64,000 bases of DNA from Dawidia cretensis. GTDB taxonomy: Bacteria; Bacteroidota; Bacteroidia; Cytophagales; Cyclobacteriaceae. Where the stretch lies: the NCBI RefSeq assembly GCF_018598175.1, contig NZ_JAHESE010000001.1:777692-841691 (forward strand), written 5' to 3'. The position numbers and the translations under genes were made by a program. This document shows positions 1-8,036 of the stretch, one piece after another; the stretch's first letter is position 1, and each line of letters starts with the position of its first letter. The notes under the pieces are model-generated. The model saw only the letters and a program-made list of their open reading frames with translations. It did no database searches and was not told the DNA's origin.

Positions 1-1
1 A

Positions 2-388
2 ACAAACGATTACCAGCGATTAACGGGATTGATCGGATTTTCTTCATTGAAGGAGAAGATGCCTGAGATCGTGGAGCATTTGCACAGCAAGTTCAGGACG
101 GCCATGATGTTGCCTCAAGATCGGATCCGGGCAAGTGTAATAACCATGAACTCGAGGGTTCTCTTACGGGAGGTATCACAGGGCAGAGAAGCTACAGTGA
201 CTGTCACCTATCCCCAGGATGCCAATGGACGTGAAGGGAAAATCTCTGTCTTCTCACCCATAGGTACCGCGTTGTTGGGTCGTCAGGTTGGCGACGAGGT
301 ATCCTGGAAGGTGCCAACCGGAATCGGGCGTTTTGAAGTAGTGAAAATCATTTATCAGCCAGAGGCTGTGGGTCACTATCATTTATAG
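2..388 (+). CDS. rnk: Rnk/GreA C-terminal-domain protein (5' end outside window)
   Basis: The frame is open to the left edge, so the start lies just upstream; a TTG at 29 is an internal alternative I do not favour. About 128 residues are visible, close to the usual ~130-137 of Rnk. The C-terminal half reads like E. coli Rnk: VTMNSRV, then a TVTYPQDA stretch, FSPIGTALLG, VGD, and YQPEAVGHY at the end. In that family an FKBP-like GreA/GreB C-terminal domain follows a short coiled coil and binds RNA polymerase; Rnk was first described as a regulator of nucleoside diphosphate kinase. The role in this organism is inferred from family only. Confidence 0.85.
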   Translation, partial: TNDYQRLTGLIGFSSLKEKMPEIVEHLHSKFRTAMMLPQDRIRASVITMNSRVLLREVSQGREATVTVTYPQDANGREGKISVFSPIGTALLGRQVGDEVSWKVPTGIGRFEVVKIIYQPEAVGHYHL

Positions 389-468
389 GCGATGCAAATG
401 ACCTTGTAGCCAAGCCCAATCTATTGTTAAAATCAATTATTATGCGGGGAATAAAGTTTAAATGCAGT

Positions 469-627
469 ATGCTCGAGTATTCGAAGTTGATTTTGTCGAA
501 GATGACATTCGACAAGAAATTGTTCAGAAAGGAAGTTAGAAAGGCTTTTCGGTATTTAAATGCGGAGGAGAGGAGGCAGCTTATCGAATGGGTTCGTTCC
601 AAATCCGAAATGCTGCGTATTGCATAG
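469..627 (+). CDS. small hypothetical basic protein
   Basis: A 52-residue protein if started at ATG 469; the frame is open further upstream (ATG 442, TTG 424). The sequence begins MLEYSKLILSKMTFDKKLFRKE and continues with a charged, helix-forming region containing LNAEERRQLIEWV. I recall similar short FDKxLFxKElrKA proteins in Bacteroidota, but no function is known to me. A clean rho-independent terminator lies 16 bases after the stop, which supports a real transcription unit. No catalytic motif or membrane segment is visible. Confidence 0.5.
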   Translation: MLEYSKLILSKMTFDKKLFRKEVRKAFRYLNAEERRQLIEWVRSKSEMLRIA

Positions 628-643
628 CTGTAATTTACTGAAG

Positions 644-673
644 AAGCACTTGCATTAGGTCAAGTGCTTTTTT
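644..673 (+). terminator. rho-independent terminator
   Basis: A perfect 9-bp stem AAGCACTTG / CAAGTGCTT with an 8-base loop is followed by a T-rich run. It ends the small gene at 469-627 (and possibly rnk readthrough) before the convergent minus-strand gene. Confidence 0.85.
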
Positions 674-691
674 ATTTAACCTCAGGTGTGA

Positions 692-1108
692 TTATGTGCC
701 GGTTTTCCGGTGCGCTGCTATTTCGTCCCTGGGTATGCGCTCGTCGCTGTCTTCTGTCAAGATGTTGTTGATGAAAAGCAAGTTGCGTATGTTGTTTCCC
801 TGTTCATCGTATACGTTGAAGTATCCCTCCCGTAGGCCATTAGAAAATTGTCCCTTGCTAAATATCTGGCCGTTTGGATAAAAAGAGGTGTATGGGCCAT
901 GCTGGATTCCGTGTTTGTAATTCTCTTCCAGCATAATACTGCCGTTCTCATCATAATACTCACGCCAGGCTCCATGCTTTTTGCCATCCAGGTAAAATCC
1001 TTCTGCGATCAGCACGGCGTGTTTATTGAATTCTTTCCACTTTCCATTTTTTATCAGTTTCGTTTTAACATTTTCGTGCGTTATCATAATAATGCTTTTT
1101 TTGGTCAT
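692..1108 (-). CDS. MORN-repeat protein (YwqK-like)
   Basis: The 138-residue protein has at least three MORN/YwqK-type repeats: GKKHGAWREYYDENG, HGIQHGPYTSFYPNG and NGLREGYFNVYDEQG. Such repeats form a beta-sheet rod and are found in the YwqK 'toxin-antitoxin system antitoxin' family and in many Bacteroidota proteins of unknown function. There is no signal peptide, so it is probably cytoplasmic. Its ATG overlaps the TAA stop of the upstream Cys-rich gene by one base (TAATG), so the two are likely translationally coupled. An alternative start is ATG at 1087. The biochemical role is unknown. Confidence 0.7.
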   Translation of the reverse strand: MTKKSIIMITHENVKTKLIKNGKWKEFNKHAVLIAEGFYLDGKKHGAWREYYDENGSIMLEENYKHGIQHGPYTSFYPNGQIFSKGQFSNGLREGYFNVYDEQGNNIRNLLFINNILTEDSDERIPRDEIAAHRKTGT

Positions 1109-1368
1109 TAGCTGAATTCAGGACAGCGCCAAACACCGTCTTTTCTCCCGGGCAAGGTGCAATGATGGGCATGGTCGCAGGCTGTGCATAAACCACGTGT
1201 AGCATCGGAATCCGTCAGATGTTCCCGGTCAAGTTTGAAGAGCTCGCACTGAATGATCGCTTTTGTGGAGGTCTTATGATAAATACATTCATACTGATGA
1301 ACGCATGCTCCACAAAGCGCCTTTAACTCGCGCGCCACGAGATTTTCGATGATGGTATTCGTTTGCAT
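1108..1368 (-). CDS. small protein with duplicated four-cysteine motif
   Basis: An 86-residue protein starting at MQTNTIIENL; a longer frame starts at ATG 1404 but would overlap the candidate sigma-54 promoter. Two copies of one cysteine pattern are visible: CGAC-x5-C-x12-C and CTAC-x5-C-x11-C, each with nearby histidines. This suggests two metal (Zn or Fe-S) sites; I cannot say which. The short N-terminal segment before the first motif looks helical. It lies directly downstream of the sigma-54 regulator gene on the same strand and is coupled to the MORN gene, so it may be an output of that system. No named family is recognised with confidence. Confidence 0.6.
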   Translation of the reverse strand: MQTNTIIENLVARELKALCGACVHQYECIYHKTSTKAIIQCELFKLDREHLTDSDATRGLCTACDHAHHCTLPGRKDGVWRCPEFS

Positions 1369-1392
1369 AGTGTTGCACCCCGGGCGAGGTGT

Positions 1393-1408
1393 TCCAAAAG
1401 GCATACCA
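1393..1408 (-). promoter_or_regulatory. possible weak sigma-54 (-24/-12) promoter
   Basis: Read on the minus strand the site is TGGTATGCCTTTTGGA. It keeps TGG at -24, A and G inside the first box, and TTGnA at the -12 box with correct GG-to-GG spacing, but the -12 GC is GG here, which is a serious mismatch. Transcription would begin about 12 bases further on, just ahead of ATG 1368. The adjacent NtrC-type activator gene makes the call plausible, not certain. Confidence 0.3.
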
Positions 1409-1496
1409 TTTAATTTGTGCGTTATCGCGGCGAATTCGGTGAATGAATCAACGAAGGATGGAGCAAAGATCTCCGACCGGGGAAATTCTCCCCAGC

Positions 1497-2828
1497 CTAG
1501 TCTTTCGTTTTTTTAAGCTTCTCACGAAGTGTCTTGCGATCAATTCCGAGTATCTGCGCCGTGTGTGAAATATTGTTTTTGTTGGCGGCTAACACATCCG
1601 AAATATAGTCCCGCTCTACGTCGGCCAGCTTTCGGGTCAAGCCTCTGCTTCGTGTGGCTGAATACCGGAAGCTCTCGGGAAGGTCGGGGGTGTCAATTGT
1701 GTCCTCATCGGCCATGATCACCAGCCGATGCACCAGGTTTTGCAACTCCCGCACATTTCCCGGCCAGGCATAGTCCGTGAGGGATCTCAACGCCTTCTTC
1801 GAAAATTGCATGGGCCCCTTTGCCAATTCGCGGACGTATTTGTTCAGAAAGAAGTCCAGCAATAGCAAAATATCCTTATCCCGCGCACGGAGCGGCGGCA
1901 GGTCGATGCTAATGATGTTTAACCGGTAATACAAGTCTTCCCGAAATAATCCTTTCTTTACGAGTTGCATCAGGTCGACATTGGTGGCGGCGACAACCCG
2001 GATATTTACCTTCATGGGTTTCTTCGAACCTACCATATAGAACTCCTTCTCCTGCAGTACACGCAGAAGTTTTGCCTGCATGGCCAGGCTGGTATTGCTG
2101 ATTTCATCCAGAAAAATGGTTCCGCCGTCCGCTGTCTGAAAAAAACCTGCACGCGTTTCGGTTGCGCCCGTGAACGCACCTCTCACATAGCCGAACAATT
2201 CACTCTCAAGGAGCGCGTCGGGAATGCCACCGCAGTTTACCGGGACAAACGGGGCAGCCGATGCGTGGCTACCATAATGCAGCGCACGCGCGACCAGTTC
2301 CTTTCCTGTTCCGCTCTCGCCGTTGATCAGCACAGTAGCATTGGTATTTTTTGCCTTATTAATTGTTTTGAAAACATGGTGCATGCCTTCTGAGTTGCCG
2401 ATGATTCCAAAATTGACAGGGACAGTTGAAACAATTTCTTTTTTATACTTCGATGTTTTCGCCAATACACGTTCGACGGATTTAAACAATTCTTCATCTG
2501 TAAACGGCTTTACAAGATATTCTTCAGCACCGATCTTGATAGACTCAACAGCGCCCTGGATGGACGGAAACCCGGTAATGACAAGTGTACCCATTCCCTT
2601 ATAGTTTTCGGAGACGTGTCGCACGAGCTCGATTCCACTTTCGCCGGGCATTTTCAAATCGGTTATCACCAGGTTGACCTGTAAAGTCTCCAATAGCTTC
2701 ACCGCAGATTGAACATTGTTTGCACTATAAACCTGATAGCCGACGCTCTCGAGGTTTCGCTTGATTAACTCGACTGTCTCCAGAGAGTCATCAACGACAA
2801 GAATGTTTGTTTTACCTGCGTGTTTCAT
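1497..2828 (-). CDS. NtrC-family sigma-54 response regulator
   Basis: A 443-residue response regulator with three domains in order. The receiver domain (1-125) has the acidic pair D13/D14, phospho-acceptor D57 in VITDLKMPG, T85 and K107. The AAA+ domain (about 140-370) has Walker A GESGTGKE at 170-177, GAFTGA at 217-222 (the sigma-54 contact loop) and Walker B FLDEI at 239-243. A Fis-type helix-turn-helix (about 400-443) ends in GIDRKTLREKLKK. It should activate sigma-54 promoters after phosphorylation. Its start overlaps the kinase gene's end by four bases (ATGA), so the two form one operon. Likely targets are the sigma-54 site at 4102-4117 and perhaps the Cys-rich/MORN unit. Confidence 0.95.
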   Translation of the reverse strand: MKHAGKTNILVVDDSLETVELIKRNLESVGYQVYSANNVQSAVKLLETLQVNLVITDLKMPGESGIELVRHVSENYKGMGTLVITGFPSIQGAVESIKIGAEEYLVKPFTDEELFKSVERVLAKTSKYKKEIVSTVPVNFGIIGNSEGMHHVFKTINKAKNTNATVLINGESGTGKELVARALHYGSHASAAPFVPVNCGGIPDALLESELFGYVRGAFTGATETRAGFFQTADGGTIFLDEISNTSLAMQAKLLRVLQEKEFYMVGSKKPMKVNIRVVAATNVDLMQLVKKGLFREDLYYRLNIISIDLPPLRARDKDILLLLDFFLNKYVRELAKGPMQFSKKALRSLTDYAWPGNVRELQNLVHRLVIMADEDTIDTPDLPESFRYSATRSRGLTRKLADVERDYISDVLAANKNNISHTAQILGIDRKTLREKLKKTKD

Positions 2829-3958
2829 GACGATCGCTTTTTCTTTTCTTGTTTTAATGGCAGCTGGATTTCAAACTTTGTTCCCTTACCCGGGGAGGTG
2901 TTTACGCTGATCTGACCGTTGTGTGAGTCTACGATGCCCTGCACCACGGACAGCCCCAGGCCCGTTCCCTGTCCAACCTCTTTCGTGGTAAAGAACGGTT
3001 CAAAAATCCGATCTTTAACTTCTGCAGTCATTCCTATGCCCGTGTCTTTCACAATAAGCTTCACGTTTGTGGTGTTGCCTTTGGTTATTACATGGATGCT
3101 CCCGCCACCCGGCATGGCATGGACGGCATTGGTGATAAGATTGACAAGAACCTGACTCATCTGAACCTCATCGGCCATCATTTCGGGCAGGTTTGGTTCC
3201 AGTTGTTTTATAATGGTAATCCCACGGCTTTGAAATCGCACGTCAATAAAATACAGAATATTGTGAACGATCGTATTCAAATTAACTTTCGTGATCTGTT
3301 GTGGCATTTGCCTGGAAAAGATCATCAGCTTCTTAATGATCTCCCGTGAATAGAGTGATGCCTTGATGATCCGTTCAAGATCTTCCTCCTGTTGTTCGTT
3401 AAGACTCCCCGCTTTTCTGATTAATTGCGCGAAGCCCAATACCCGGCCAAGTGGTTCATTCAACTCGTGCGCGATTCCAGCGGACAACTCTCCTACAAAT
3501 GCGAGTCGCTCCGCATGCTGCAACTGCACCTGGAGCTTGTGCTTCTCCTCTTCCATGGAAGCGCGTTGCATCACAAGCGACAGCTCCTGCGCGACCGCTT
3601 TTAAGAGACGGCTTTCTTCCGGAAGGAATTCCATTTTCTCTTTCCTGGACCGGGAGCCTCGATAACCAATTTTGACAGTCCCAAATTTCTTCTTGTCAAA
3701 CCGTAATTCTGCCGCAATCACGGTGGTTGTTTTATCAAAACCGCGCGTTGAATAGTCGCGTGAGTCGATTGATATACATGCCTCGGCAGCGTCAGGATGT
3801 TGCAGGGCGGTGGGCAAGATTTCCAGTGTCTTTGATACGATCACATCAAAATCATTCTTAGCTTCCCAGGCAACTCTGGACAACTTGTAAAGACAGTTCA
3901 ATTCTTTTACACGTTCCCGTAATTTAAATTCGTTTGAATTCATAGTGTATACGTTCAT
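2825..3958 (-). CDS. soluble sensor histidine kinase
   Basis: A 377-residue kinase without membrane segments, so a cytoplasmic sensor. Residues 10-130 look like a GAF-type sensory domain, followed by a coiled coil (135-150). The H-box is AGIAHELNEPLG with phospho-acceptor H164, which is NtrB/ZraS-like. The ATPase domain has the N-box VNLITNAVHAM, DTGIGM, FEPFFTTK and GTGLGL. It is the partner of the overlapping NtrC-type regulator. It may start at the second Met (3943). The signal sensed is not visible. It is transcribed divergently from a small membrane protein gene across a gap carrying a sigma-54 promoter and repeats. Confidence 0.93.
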   Translation of the reverse strand: MNVYTMNSNEFKLRERVKELNCLYKLSRVAWEAKNDFDVIVSKTLEILPTALQHPDAAEACISIDSRDYSTRGFDKTTTVIAAELRFDKKKFGTVKIGYRGSRSRKEKMEFLPEESRLLKAVAQELSLVMQRASMEEEKHKLQVQLQHAERLAFVGELSAGIAHELNEPLGRVLGFAQLIRKAGSLNEQQEEDLERIIKASLYSREIIKKLMIFSRQMPQQITKVNLNTIVHNILYFIDVRFQSRGITIIKQLEPNLPEMMADEVQMSQVLVNLITNAVHAMPGGGSIHVITKGNTTNVKLIVKDTGIGMTAEVKDRIFEPFFTTKEVGQGTGLGLSVVQGIVDSHNGQISVNTSPGKGTKFEIQLPLKQEKKKRSS

Positions 3959-4015
3959 GCGAAGTTATTACATAAACAGGAAAGCGCGGTAAAGGTTCGG
4001 CTTTATTGATGGGCG

Positions 4016-4099
4016 GGTGGGTAATTTCGCCCGGTGGGTAATTTCGCTCCAGTAACGTTTCCGGAAAAGCGGCGCTGCCGGTTAAATTGCGCGAAATTA
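4016..4099. promoter_or_regulatory. repeat cluster, probable enhancer (UAS) for the NtrC-type regulator
   Basis: GGTGGGTAATTTCGC occurs twice as an exact direct repeat (4016-4030 and 4033-4047, 17 bases apart). The core TAATTTCGC returns inverted at 4091-4099. The cluster lies 30-112 bases upstream of the predicted start of the sigma-54 promoter at 4102-4117 and between divergent genes, which is where an NtrC-family activator usually binds. Binding is inferred. Confidence 0.5.
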
Positions 4100-4101
4100 T
4101 A

Positions 4102-4117
4102 TGGCACAGGAAGTGCA
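4102..4117 (+). promoter_or_regulatory. sigma-54 promoter (-24/-12)
   Basis: The site TGGCACAGGAAGTGCA matches the consensus TGGCACG-N4-TTGCW with intact GG and GC and exact spacing; mismatches are A for G at position 7 and G for the first T of the -12 box. Transcription would start near 4128, at the start of the small membrane protein gene. It faces away from the kinase/NtrC operon, which fits control by that operon. Confidence 0.65.
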
Positions 4118-4128
4118 TGGTCATATAC

Positions 4129-4356
4129 ATGAACCGTATACCAACACACGAAAAAGATAGCGCGGAGGATGTTCGCGGAACGATGCGTACGTTGTGTGTT
4201 TTCTGCCTTGCTATCCTTTTGTCAGATTATTGCGCGGATGCCGTTGCGTGGCCGTGGATAGAATTTACGGCCGCTGTTGCCATCAGCTTTTCGATTGTCA
4301 AACCCTTGTTGCATCACGACAAACGCCAGGGCGGAACCATCCGTACGGCTAAGTGA
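4129..4356 (+). CDS. small membrane protein, sigma-54-controlled
   Basis: About 75 residues from ATG 4129 (57 if started at ATG 4183; the frame is open back to 4087). Two short hydrophobic segments are visible: RTLCVFCLAILLSDYCADAV and AWPWIEFTAAVAISFSIVKPL. They are followed by a basic tail (HHDKRQGG). I do not recognise a family. Because the predicted transcript start is near 4128, the ATG at 4183 is the more comfortable start. Its position behind the sigma-54 promoter makes it the first candidate output of the adjacent two-component system. It is followed by the cation antiporter gene on the same strand. Confidence 0.45.
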   Translation: MNRIPTHEKDSAEDVRGTMRTLCVFCLAILLSDYCADAVAWPWIEFTAAVAISFSIVKPLLHHDKRQGGTIRTAK

Positions 4357-4491
4357 CCGCGGGTCTGTGACAACCTTCTAACGTCACCAGATATCGGATT
4401 TTTTAATCTCGAATATGCTGGCTGATTGCGCTATTTCCCTCGGGGGCACGTGTGCGTGCCGTTTTCTCCTTCCAAACATGTAATTTGTGGC

Positions 4492-6777
4492 ATGGGACAC
4501 TTACCAGATCTGATACGTGACCTGGCGCTGATACTTATGGCCGGCGCCACTACTACCTTGATTTTTAAAAAGATCAAGCAGCCGCTTGTGCTTGGCTATA
4601 TCATCGCGGGTTTCCTGGTCGGGCCACACGTCCATTTTCTGCCGACAGTAGCAGATCATAAAAACATTGAGATCTTAGCGGAGATCGGTGTGATATTTCT
4701 GTTGTTTAGCCTGGGCCTTGAATTTAGTTTTAAGAAATTGATGAGAGTTGGTGGCGCAGCATCCATCACCGCGCTTGTCGAAATTGCTTTCATCACTGTC
4801 GCGGGTTATTTCGCCGGAAAATGGATGGGATGGTCAACCATGGACAGCCTGTTTCTCGGGGGTATGCTGGCAAGTTCTTCCACCACCATCATCATCCGTG
4901 CATTTGATGAGCTCGGCGTCAAGACAAAGCAATATGCCCGAATTGTTTTTGGAGTTTTGGTGGTCGAAGACATTGTTGTTATTCTCCTGATGGTGTTGCT
5001 TTCAACCATCGCTGTTACCAAGCAATTCGAAGGAAGCGAAATCATTTTTACCATTGTCAAGCTGGTGTTCTTCCTGGCGCTCTGGTTCATTGCTGGCATC
5101 TTTCTCTTGCCGACACTGCTAAAAAAAGCGAAGGCGCTGCTGGACGAAGAGACTTTGTTGATCCTCTCCATTGGACTATGCCTCGGCATGGTTGTTTTAG
5201 CCACAAAAGTTGGTTTTTCTGCAGAGCTCGGAGCCTTTATCATGGGCTCCATCATTGCCGAAACCACATCCGCCGAGCGCGTTGAGCATCTCACAAAGCC
5301 GGTGAAAGATCTTTTTGGCTCGGTGTTTTTTGTTTCTGTCGGTATGATGATCGATCCTCAGGCGATTATCCAATATGGATGGCCGGTGGTAATTGTTACC
5401 GTACTCACGTTGTTTGGAAAACTTTTTAGTACGACGTTGGGCGCGTTGCTTTCAGGGCAGCCGTTGAAACAGTCGGTGCAGGTAGGAATGAGTATGGCCC
5501 AAATTGGTGAATTCGCTTTTATCGTAGCAACGTTAGGTCTTTCGCTCGGTGTCATCTCCGACTTCCTCTTTCCAATCGCCGTGGGCGCGTCTGCCATCAC
5601 CACGTTCACTACGCCGTACCTGATTAAATTCTCGGAGCCGTTGTATTTTTTCCTGGAGCGTTTTCTTCCCGAGCGATGGATCAAACGACTCAATGCCTAT
5701 TCGGTCGGCACACAATCCATCCGCGCTGAAACCCATTGGAACATCGCGTTAAAATCGTATCGCAACATTGTGCTTGCGAACGGCATTCTGTTGCTCATTT
5801 TGATTTGGCTTTCCGTGAACTTCTTAATGCCTTATCTAAATAAGACGATCGAGCATGAGACTACCCGCGGCGTGCTTGCACTGGCGATTTCCTTCGCAGT
5901 CGGGCTACCTTTTCTGTGGGCATTGATGACCAGGAAGCCAGAGAATAGTTCCTATAAAGAGTTGTGGCTCGACAAGAAGTATAGCAGAGGGCCACTTGTG
6001 TTATTGGAAGCAGGAAGGGTATTGTTAGGGATTGTGCTGATCGGTTTCTGGGCCTTTCAACTTTCCTCCAATCAAGTCGCTATTTTGATTGCTGCTGTCG
6101 TAATCATAGCGACCTTATTTGTGTTTACGAAACGAATGAAAGCCTTTTATAAAAGGCTCGAGTCACGATTCTTTACCAACCTAAACGCCAGGGAAACGGA
6201 ATCCGCTAATACTCTTTCGGCACAAGTCCTTCGAAAAAATGTCGATTTCCAAACCAGGCTTATACCCTGGGATGCCCATATCGTTCAGTTACAAGCTCCG
6301 CCTAATGCACCGTACATTGGGAAGCCATTAAAGGAACTTGCCTGGCGTGAGCAGTATGGAATCAACGTGGTCTATGTTAAACGTGGTGAGCAGCTGATCC
6401 ACGTTCCAGACCGTGATCAGTACATCTTGCCCTTCGACCAGGTTGGGATAGTTGCCACCGACGCTCAGATTGGGGTTTTTAAACCTGTTTTCGATGTTGC
6501 GCCTTTAAACGATGAGGTCGCGGACGTTGATATCAACGAAATTGTCTTTGACCAACTGGTGGTAGATGAATACACGAAGTTGAAAGGACTAACGATTCGT
6601 GAGTCTGGTCTGCGGGAACGGACAAACGGCGTTGTAATAGGAATCGAGCGGAACAATGACAGATTGTTGAATCCAGAGTCTACAACCGCTTTGGAGTGGG
6701 GTGATATCATTTGGATAGTAGGCGAAAGGAAAAAAATACTAGCTTTTAAGAAGATCAAGCTTCCACCCGCGGCTTGA
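4492..6777 (+). CDS. Kef-type (CPA2) cation/proton antiporter with two RCK_C domains
   Basis: 761 residues from ATG 4492 (MGHLPDLIRDLALIL); the frame is open to a TTG at 4426, but that extension is polar and unlike the family. The first ~400 residues are a Na+/H+ exchanger (CPA2) membrane domain of about 12 segments, with ADHKNIEILAEIGVIFLLFS and SVGMMID. A further hydrophobic region of several segments follows. The C-terminus carries two TrkA-C (RCK_C) modules: HIVQLQAPPNAPYIGKPL to QVGIVA, and VVDEYTKLKGLTIRESGLRE to DIIWIVGE. No NAD-binding TrkA-N domain is present, unlike KefB/KefC. It likely moves K+ or Na+ against protons in the inner membrane and is gated by a ligand bound to the RCK_C modules. 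Confidence 0.9.
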   Translation: MGHLPDLIRDLALILMAGATTTLIFKKIKQPLVLGYIIAGFLVGPHVHFLPTVADHKNIEILAEIGVIFLLFSLGLEFSFKKLMRVGGAASITALVEIAFITVAGYFAGKWMGWSTMDSLFLGGMLASSSTTIIIRAFDELGVKTKQYARIVFGVLVVEDIVVILLMVLLSTIAVTKQFEGSEIIFTIVKLVFFLALWFIAGIFLLPTLLKKAKALLDEETLLILSIGLCLGMVVLATKVGFSAELGAFIMGSIIAETTSAERVEHLTKPVKDLFGSVFFVSVGMMIDPQAIIQYGWPVVIVTVLTLFGKLFSTTLGALLSGQPLKQSVQVGMSMAQIGEFAFIVATLGLSLGVISDFLFPIAVGASAITTFTTPYLIKFSEPLYFFLERFLPERWIKRLNAYSVGTQSIRAETHWNIALKSYRNIVLANGILLLILIWLSVNFLMPYLNKTIEHETTRGVLALAISFAVGLPFLWALMTRKPENSSYKELWLDKKYSRGPLVLLEAGRVLLGIVLIGFWAFQLSSNQVAILIAAVVIIATLFVFTKRMKAFYKRLESRFFTNLNARETESANTLSAQVLRKNVDFQTRLIPWDAHIVQLQAPPNAPYIGKPLKELAWREQYGINVVYVKRGEQLIHVPDRDQYILPFDQVGIVATDAQIGVFKPVFDVAPLNDEVADVDINEIVFDQLVVDEYTKLKGLTIRESGLRERTNGVVIGIERNNDRLLNPESTTALEWGDIIWIVGERKKILAFKKIKLPPAA

Positions 6778-6785
6778 AAAGCCGC
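6769..6785 (+). terminator. GC-rich hairpin overlapping the antiporter stop codon
   Basis: GCGGCTT-GAA-AAGCCGC forms a perfect 7-bp stem that includes the end of the antiporter frame. No T-run follows, so it may act as an mRNA 3'-end stabiliser or weak terminator. The rest of 6786-7057 shows no gene and no recognisable riboswitch. Confidence 0.35.
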
Positions 6786-7057
6786 AATACGCTTATCCAG
6801 GCATTTGCCTCGCGCATGTTTCCAGGAAAGGCGTGATGAGGTATAGGATGACAATGGCAACCATTATATAATCAACGCCTGAATTTGTAGTTGCTTTCAT
6901 AGTCGTAAAACCTTTCTGTTTATAGAGCAAAGTTCGATCCAACTATATGGGCTATATTCGAAGTCAGACAACTTTAACGGCGATGTTTCGTTTCGATAGT
7001 AATGGATGTATGTCGATGCAAGGGTTTGCCTGTTGACAGCATTGAACAACAATAATC

Positions 7058-7969
7058 ATGAGTGAAGAAATTATACTTTGGGGCTCGTTTAGCCTTTTTG
7101 TGATCGGCATGCTGGCATTGGACCTCGGGGTCTTTCATCGAAAATCCCATACAGTATCCGTCAGGGAGGCGCTCACCTGGACTGCTGTCTGGATTGTTCT
7201 TGCAATGTTATTCAATCTTTTCGTTTATCATTATTTTGATAAGGAGAAGGCGCTCGAGTTCTTTACCGCGTACGTGGTAGAGAAGTCATTGAGCATTGAT
7301 AATATATTTGTCATTATTATGATCTTCTCGTATTTCCGGGTGCCCGATGCTTACCAGCATAAGGTTCTCTTCTGGGGCATATTTGGTGCCCTGGTGATGC
7401 GCGTGATTTTTATCTTCGCCGGCATAGAGCTTATTCACAAGTTTCATTGGTTGATTTACGTTTTTGGGGGATTTCTCATCTTCACCGGCGCCCGTATGCT
7501 TTTCGGAGAAGACAAACCCCTGGACCCTGAGAAGAATCCCATGGTGAAATTTGTTCGAAGGATGTTCCCCGTTACTGAATCGTTTGAAGGTGATAAGTTT
7601 TTCGTCAAGCGTGATCACCGCATTTGGGCAACGCCTTTGTTTATCGTGGTAATGTTGATAGAAGGTACTGATCTCATTTTCGCTGTTGACTCGATTCCGG
7701 CGATTATCTCCATATCGGACGATACCTTCATTGTATACACGTCAAACGTATTTGCCATACTGGGTCTGCGCTCCTTATATTTTGCCCTGGCGGGAATTGA
7801 AAAGTATTTTACGTACTTAAAGTACGGACTTGCAACGATACTCGTATTTGTGGGTGTGAAAATGGTAATTGTGGATTTCTACAAGATTCCGATAGAAATT
7901 TCCTTGATCATCATTGCTTTCCTGTTGGCTATTTCGATGATCGTATCGGTGGTTCTAAAAAAGAAATAG
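7058..7969 (+). CDS. TerC-family integral membrane protein (Alx/TerC-like)
   Basis: 303 residues, almost entirely hydrophobic, with eight or nine membrane segments. Family signatures are visible: ALDLGVFHRK near the start, VVEKSLSIDNIFVI in the middle with conserved acidic residues, and VMLIEGTDLIFAVDSIPAI later, followed by SNVFAILGLRSLYFAL. TerC/Alx proteins are linked to Mn2+ export, alkaline-pH response and tellurite resistance; for this copy a metal-ion export role is inferred. The 5' region shows no clear Mn2+ riboswitch. It follows the antiporter gene on the same strand after a 280-base gap and is convergent with the metallophosphoesterase gene. Confidence 0.92.
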   Translation: MSEEIILWGSFSLFVIGMLALDLGVFHRKSHTVSVREALTWTAVWIVLAMLFNLFVYHYFDKEKALEFFTAYVVEKSLSIDNIFVIIMIFSYFRVPDAYQHKVLFWGIFGALVMRVIFIFAGIELIHKFHWLIYVFGGFLIFTGARMLFGEDKPLDPEKNPMVKFVRRMFPVTESFEGDKFFVKRDHRIWATPLFIVVMLIEGTDLIFAVDSIPAIISISDDTFIVYTSNVFAILGLRSLYFALAGIEKYFTYLKYGLATILVFVGVKMVIVDFYKIPIEISLIIIAFLLAISMIVSVVLKKK

Positions 7970-7988
7970 CTATCCCAGCCGATAATGA

Positions 7989-8022
7989 CGCGGGTCTTCT
8001 CATTTTACTGGAAGTACCCGCG
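7989..8022. terminator. hairpin between convergent genes
   Basis: CGCGGGT and ACCCGCG form a 7-bp stem extended inward by CTTC/GAAG with small bulges. It lies between the convergent TerC and phosphoesterase genes. There is no T-run, so it is a moderate terminator candidate for either strand. Confidence 0.45.
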
Positions 8023-8036
8023 CCAAATCACAACTA

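Noticed and set aside
4380-4450. Second sigma-54 site before the antiporter
   Set aside because: TGGCTGATTGCG has the boxes too close together for -24/-12 spacing.
4426-4491. Upstream TTG start for the antiporter
   Set aside because: The extra residues are polar and unlike the family; ATG 4492 places the first membrane segment at the normal distance.
6786-7057. Mn2+ (yybP-ykoY) riboswitch before the TerC gene
   Set aside because: I looked for the conserved loops and stem pattern and found none.
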